From CAYLMM01 sp964646035 (GTDB taxonomy: Bacteria > Krumholzibacteriota > Krumholzibacteriia > LZORAL124-64-63), in the NCBI GenBank assembly GCA_964646035.1, contig CAZYDJ010000126.1, positions 1 through 7,363 of the forward strand: a stretch of 7,363 nucleotides of DNA, read 5' to 3'. Below the pieces are notes generated by a model. The model made no database searches, was not told where the DNA came from, and worked only from the letters and a program-made list of their open reading frames with translations. Within the stretch, counting starts at the first letter, position 1; the number at the start of each line of letters is the position of its first letter. Shown here piece after piece: positions 6,070 through 7,363 of this stretch. The translations under genes and the position numbers were made by a program.

Positions 6070-7363
6070 ATGTTCATCGCCACACGCCGTCTTTCCCTCG
6101 TTGCCGCCGCGACGCTGATCCTGGCCGCGGCTCTGATAACTCCGATTCCGGCCGCCGCCGCCGATTCCTGCCGCCTCGGCGCCGCCTGCCAACCGGCAGC
6201 GGCGGGATGCGCGGAACGATATGTCAACGCCGATGACCGCTTCGAGGCCGTCGCCGACCTGCCGTCCGCGTTCGCGGTCGGCCTGGCCAGGACCGAAGCC
6301 GGCTTCGTGATCGCCGACCGCCACGACGATGGCCTGGCGTTATTCGGCAAGGACGGCGTCCGCACCGGGACCATCGCCTATCCCTCGTACGAACCGGCCG
6401 CCCTGTCGTGGGACGGCGAGTTGCTGGTCGCGGCCGACGGGCTGGACGGCCGGATCTACTTCATCGATCCCGCGAGCGGCGAATGCGTGCGCAACATCGA
6501 GTCGCCCATGGCGCGGGTCACCGCCCTGGCCTGCGACGCCGACGGCAAGCTGTGGATCGCCGCGCGCGGCTCGGAAACGATGCAGTTGATCGATCCGCTC
6601 GACGGCACCACCCTGGCCGACATCCAGGCCCCGACCTCCCGCGTCTCGGCCCTGGCCTTCGATCCGCGCGGCTATCTGTGGGCGGCCGACGCCTCGCGCG
6701 ACGAGATCTTCCTGGTCGACGTGCGCACCGGATACACGATCTTCGGCATCGAGGCGCCCGGCCCGGTCGCCAACGGCCTGTGGCTGGACGGCGACTCCCT
6801 CTACGTGGCCGACTACCAGACCGACAAGCTCTACGCCGCGGATATCTCCGACCTGCACGGCGCGTGCGTGCGCGGCGACGCGCGGCGCGGCAAGGTGACC
6901 CTGTTCTGCGACCTGCAGAACCTCGGACCGGGGATGGTGACCGGCGGCTCGCTGGTCCTGGCGATTCCCGAGAACGGCCCCAACCAGAAGCTCGACGAGA
7001 TCACCTGGACCGACGGCTCGCGCAGCGAGAGCGACCAATGGGGCCAGGAAGTGGCGGTCTACGAGGTGGGCGAAGTGGGTTCCGGCGAGACGCGCTCGGT
7101 TCGCCTCGACGCGCGCGGCGAGTTCTACCGCATCTCGACCAAGATCTTCCCCGACCGGGTCGGCCCGTTGAAGGACATCCCCAAGGATATCCGCGAGCGC
7201 TACCTCGCCGACGAGGACAAGTACCGCGTGCAGGGCGATTACATCCAGGGCAAGGTCAAAGAGGTGGTCGGCGACGAGACCAACCCCTACTTCATGGCCC
7301 GCAAGCTCTACGACTTCCTGATCGGGCGGATCAACTACCAGATGATCGGCGGCTGGGACATCG
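6070..7363 (+). CDS. Exported beta-propeller protein fused to a transglutaminase-like domain, 3' end beyond window
   Basis: An open frame of 431 codons runs off the right edge. Residues 1-31 are a signal peptide (ATRR start, Ala/Leu core, cleavage near AAA-D). Residues 33-50 contain three cysteines (34, 40, 47). Residues 55-260 are about five propeller-type repeats of roughly 40 residues with recurring hydrophobic-W/V-ADG-x-IxxID patterns: LLVAADGLDGRIYFIDP (118-134), KLWIAARGSETMQLIDP (160-176), YLWAADASRDEIFLVDV (202-218) and SLYVADYQTDKLYAADI (243-259). Such blades resemble SMP-30/NHL-type propellers. A linker with a DQWGQEVAVYEV strand follows. From about 350 the sequence (ISTKIFPDRVGPL; DETNPYFMARKLYDFLIGRI; MIGGWD) matches the region just before the catalytic Cys of bacterial transglutaminase-like domains; that Cys would lie beyond the edge. 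GGAGG at 6058-6062 is seven bases from the ATG at 6070 and four from the ATG at 6067, so 6070 is preferred. Likely periplasmic or surface; protein cross-linking, hydrolysis or binding are all possible. Confidence 0.85.
   Translation, partial: MFIATRRLSLVAAATLILAAALITPIPAAAADSCRLGAACQPAAAGCAERYVNADDRFEAVADLPSAFAVGLARTEAGFVIADRHDDGLALFGKDGVRTGTIAYPSYEPAALSWDGELLVAADGLDGRIYFIDPASGECVRNIESPMARVTALACDADGKLWIAARGSETMQLIDPLDGTTLADIQAPTSRVSALAFDPRGYLWAADASRDEIFLVDVRTGYTIFGIEAPGPVANGLWLDGDSLYVADYQTDKLYAADISDLHGACVRGDARRGKVTLFCDLQNLGPGMVTGGSLVLAIPENGPNQKLDEITWTDGSRSESDQWGQEVAVYEVGEVGSGETRSVRLDARGEFYRISTKIFPDRVGPLKDIPKDIRERYLADEDKYRVQGDYIQGKVKEVVGDETNPYFMARKLYDFLIGRINYQMIGGWDI

Noticed and set aside
4214..6070. 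618-codon plus-strand open frame opposite the symporter
   Set aside because: Gln/His/Asp/Arg-rich antisense shadow of hydrophobic codons, with no recognisable domain.
4320..6374. 684-codon minus-strand open frame, longer than the symporter it overlaps
   Set aside because: Its translation is Arg/Ala/Gly-rich low-complexity sequence with no membrane pattern, and it runs across the divergent promoter region into the propeller gene. The symporter frame is clearly the coding one.
6340..7038. 232-codon minus-strand open frame within the propeller gene
   Set aside because: Mirror of the propeller repeats on the other strand; no ribosome site or family features.

Overview
The window is GC-rich (roughly two thirds G+C by eye) and tightly packed. 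It looks like a chromosomal segment from a Gram-negative environmental bacterium. The high GC, the many secreted proteins with Ala-rich signal peptides, and the mix of DUF1028, M64 peptidase and propeller-transglutaminase genes are reminiscent of the FCB-related candidate phyla (Krumholzibacteriota/Eisenbacteria-like) or their neighbours. That placement is an impression from gene content, not a phylogenetic result. No RNA genes, CRISPR arrays, transposases or phage genes were seen, and no gene-free stretch exceeds 300 bases.

Layout, left to right. (1) A minus-strand exported metallo-beta-lactamase-fold hydrolase reads away from position 750 and breaks frame near 113-117. The reading continues to the left edge in another frame with an unfamiliar C-terminus. 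(2) Divergent from it, on the plus strand, is an exported DUF1028 (Ntn-hydrolase-like) protein with a TPR-like C-terminal extension (929-1933). (3) After an AT-richer 140-base gap comes an exported six-cysteine orphan protein (2074-2769), closed by a strong hairpin at 2796-2819. (4) Convergent to it, on the minus strand, is an apparent two-gene unit: an SGLT-type sodium:solute symporter (5938 to 4382) followed 58 bases later by an exported M64-family zinc peptidase (GTG start at 4323, end 2851). (5) Divergent from the symporter, and cut by the right edge, is a large exported protein with an N-terminal beta-propeller and the beginning of a transglutaminase-like domain (6070 to beyond 7363).

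Five of the six genes encode proteins with signal peptides, and the sixth is a membrane transporter, so this is an envelope/extracytoplasmic neighbourhood. The only clear partnership is the co-directional symporter and peptidase. The others are unrelated by family, and their orientation suggests separate transcription units. I see no complete novel system. The points most worth a second look are the broken metallo-hydrolase and its foreign-looking tail, a well-placed promoter implying a leaderless symporter mRNA, the six-cysteine orphan, the symporter's altered sugar-site residue, and the truncated propeller-transglutaminase fusion.
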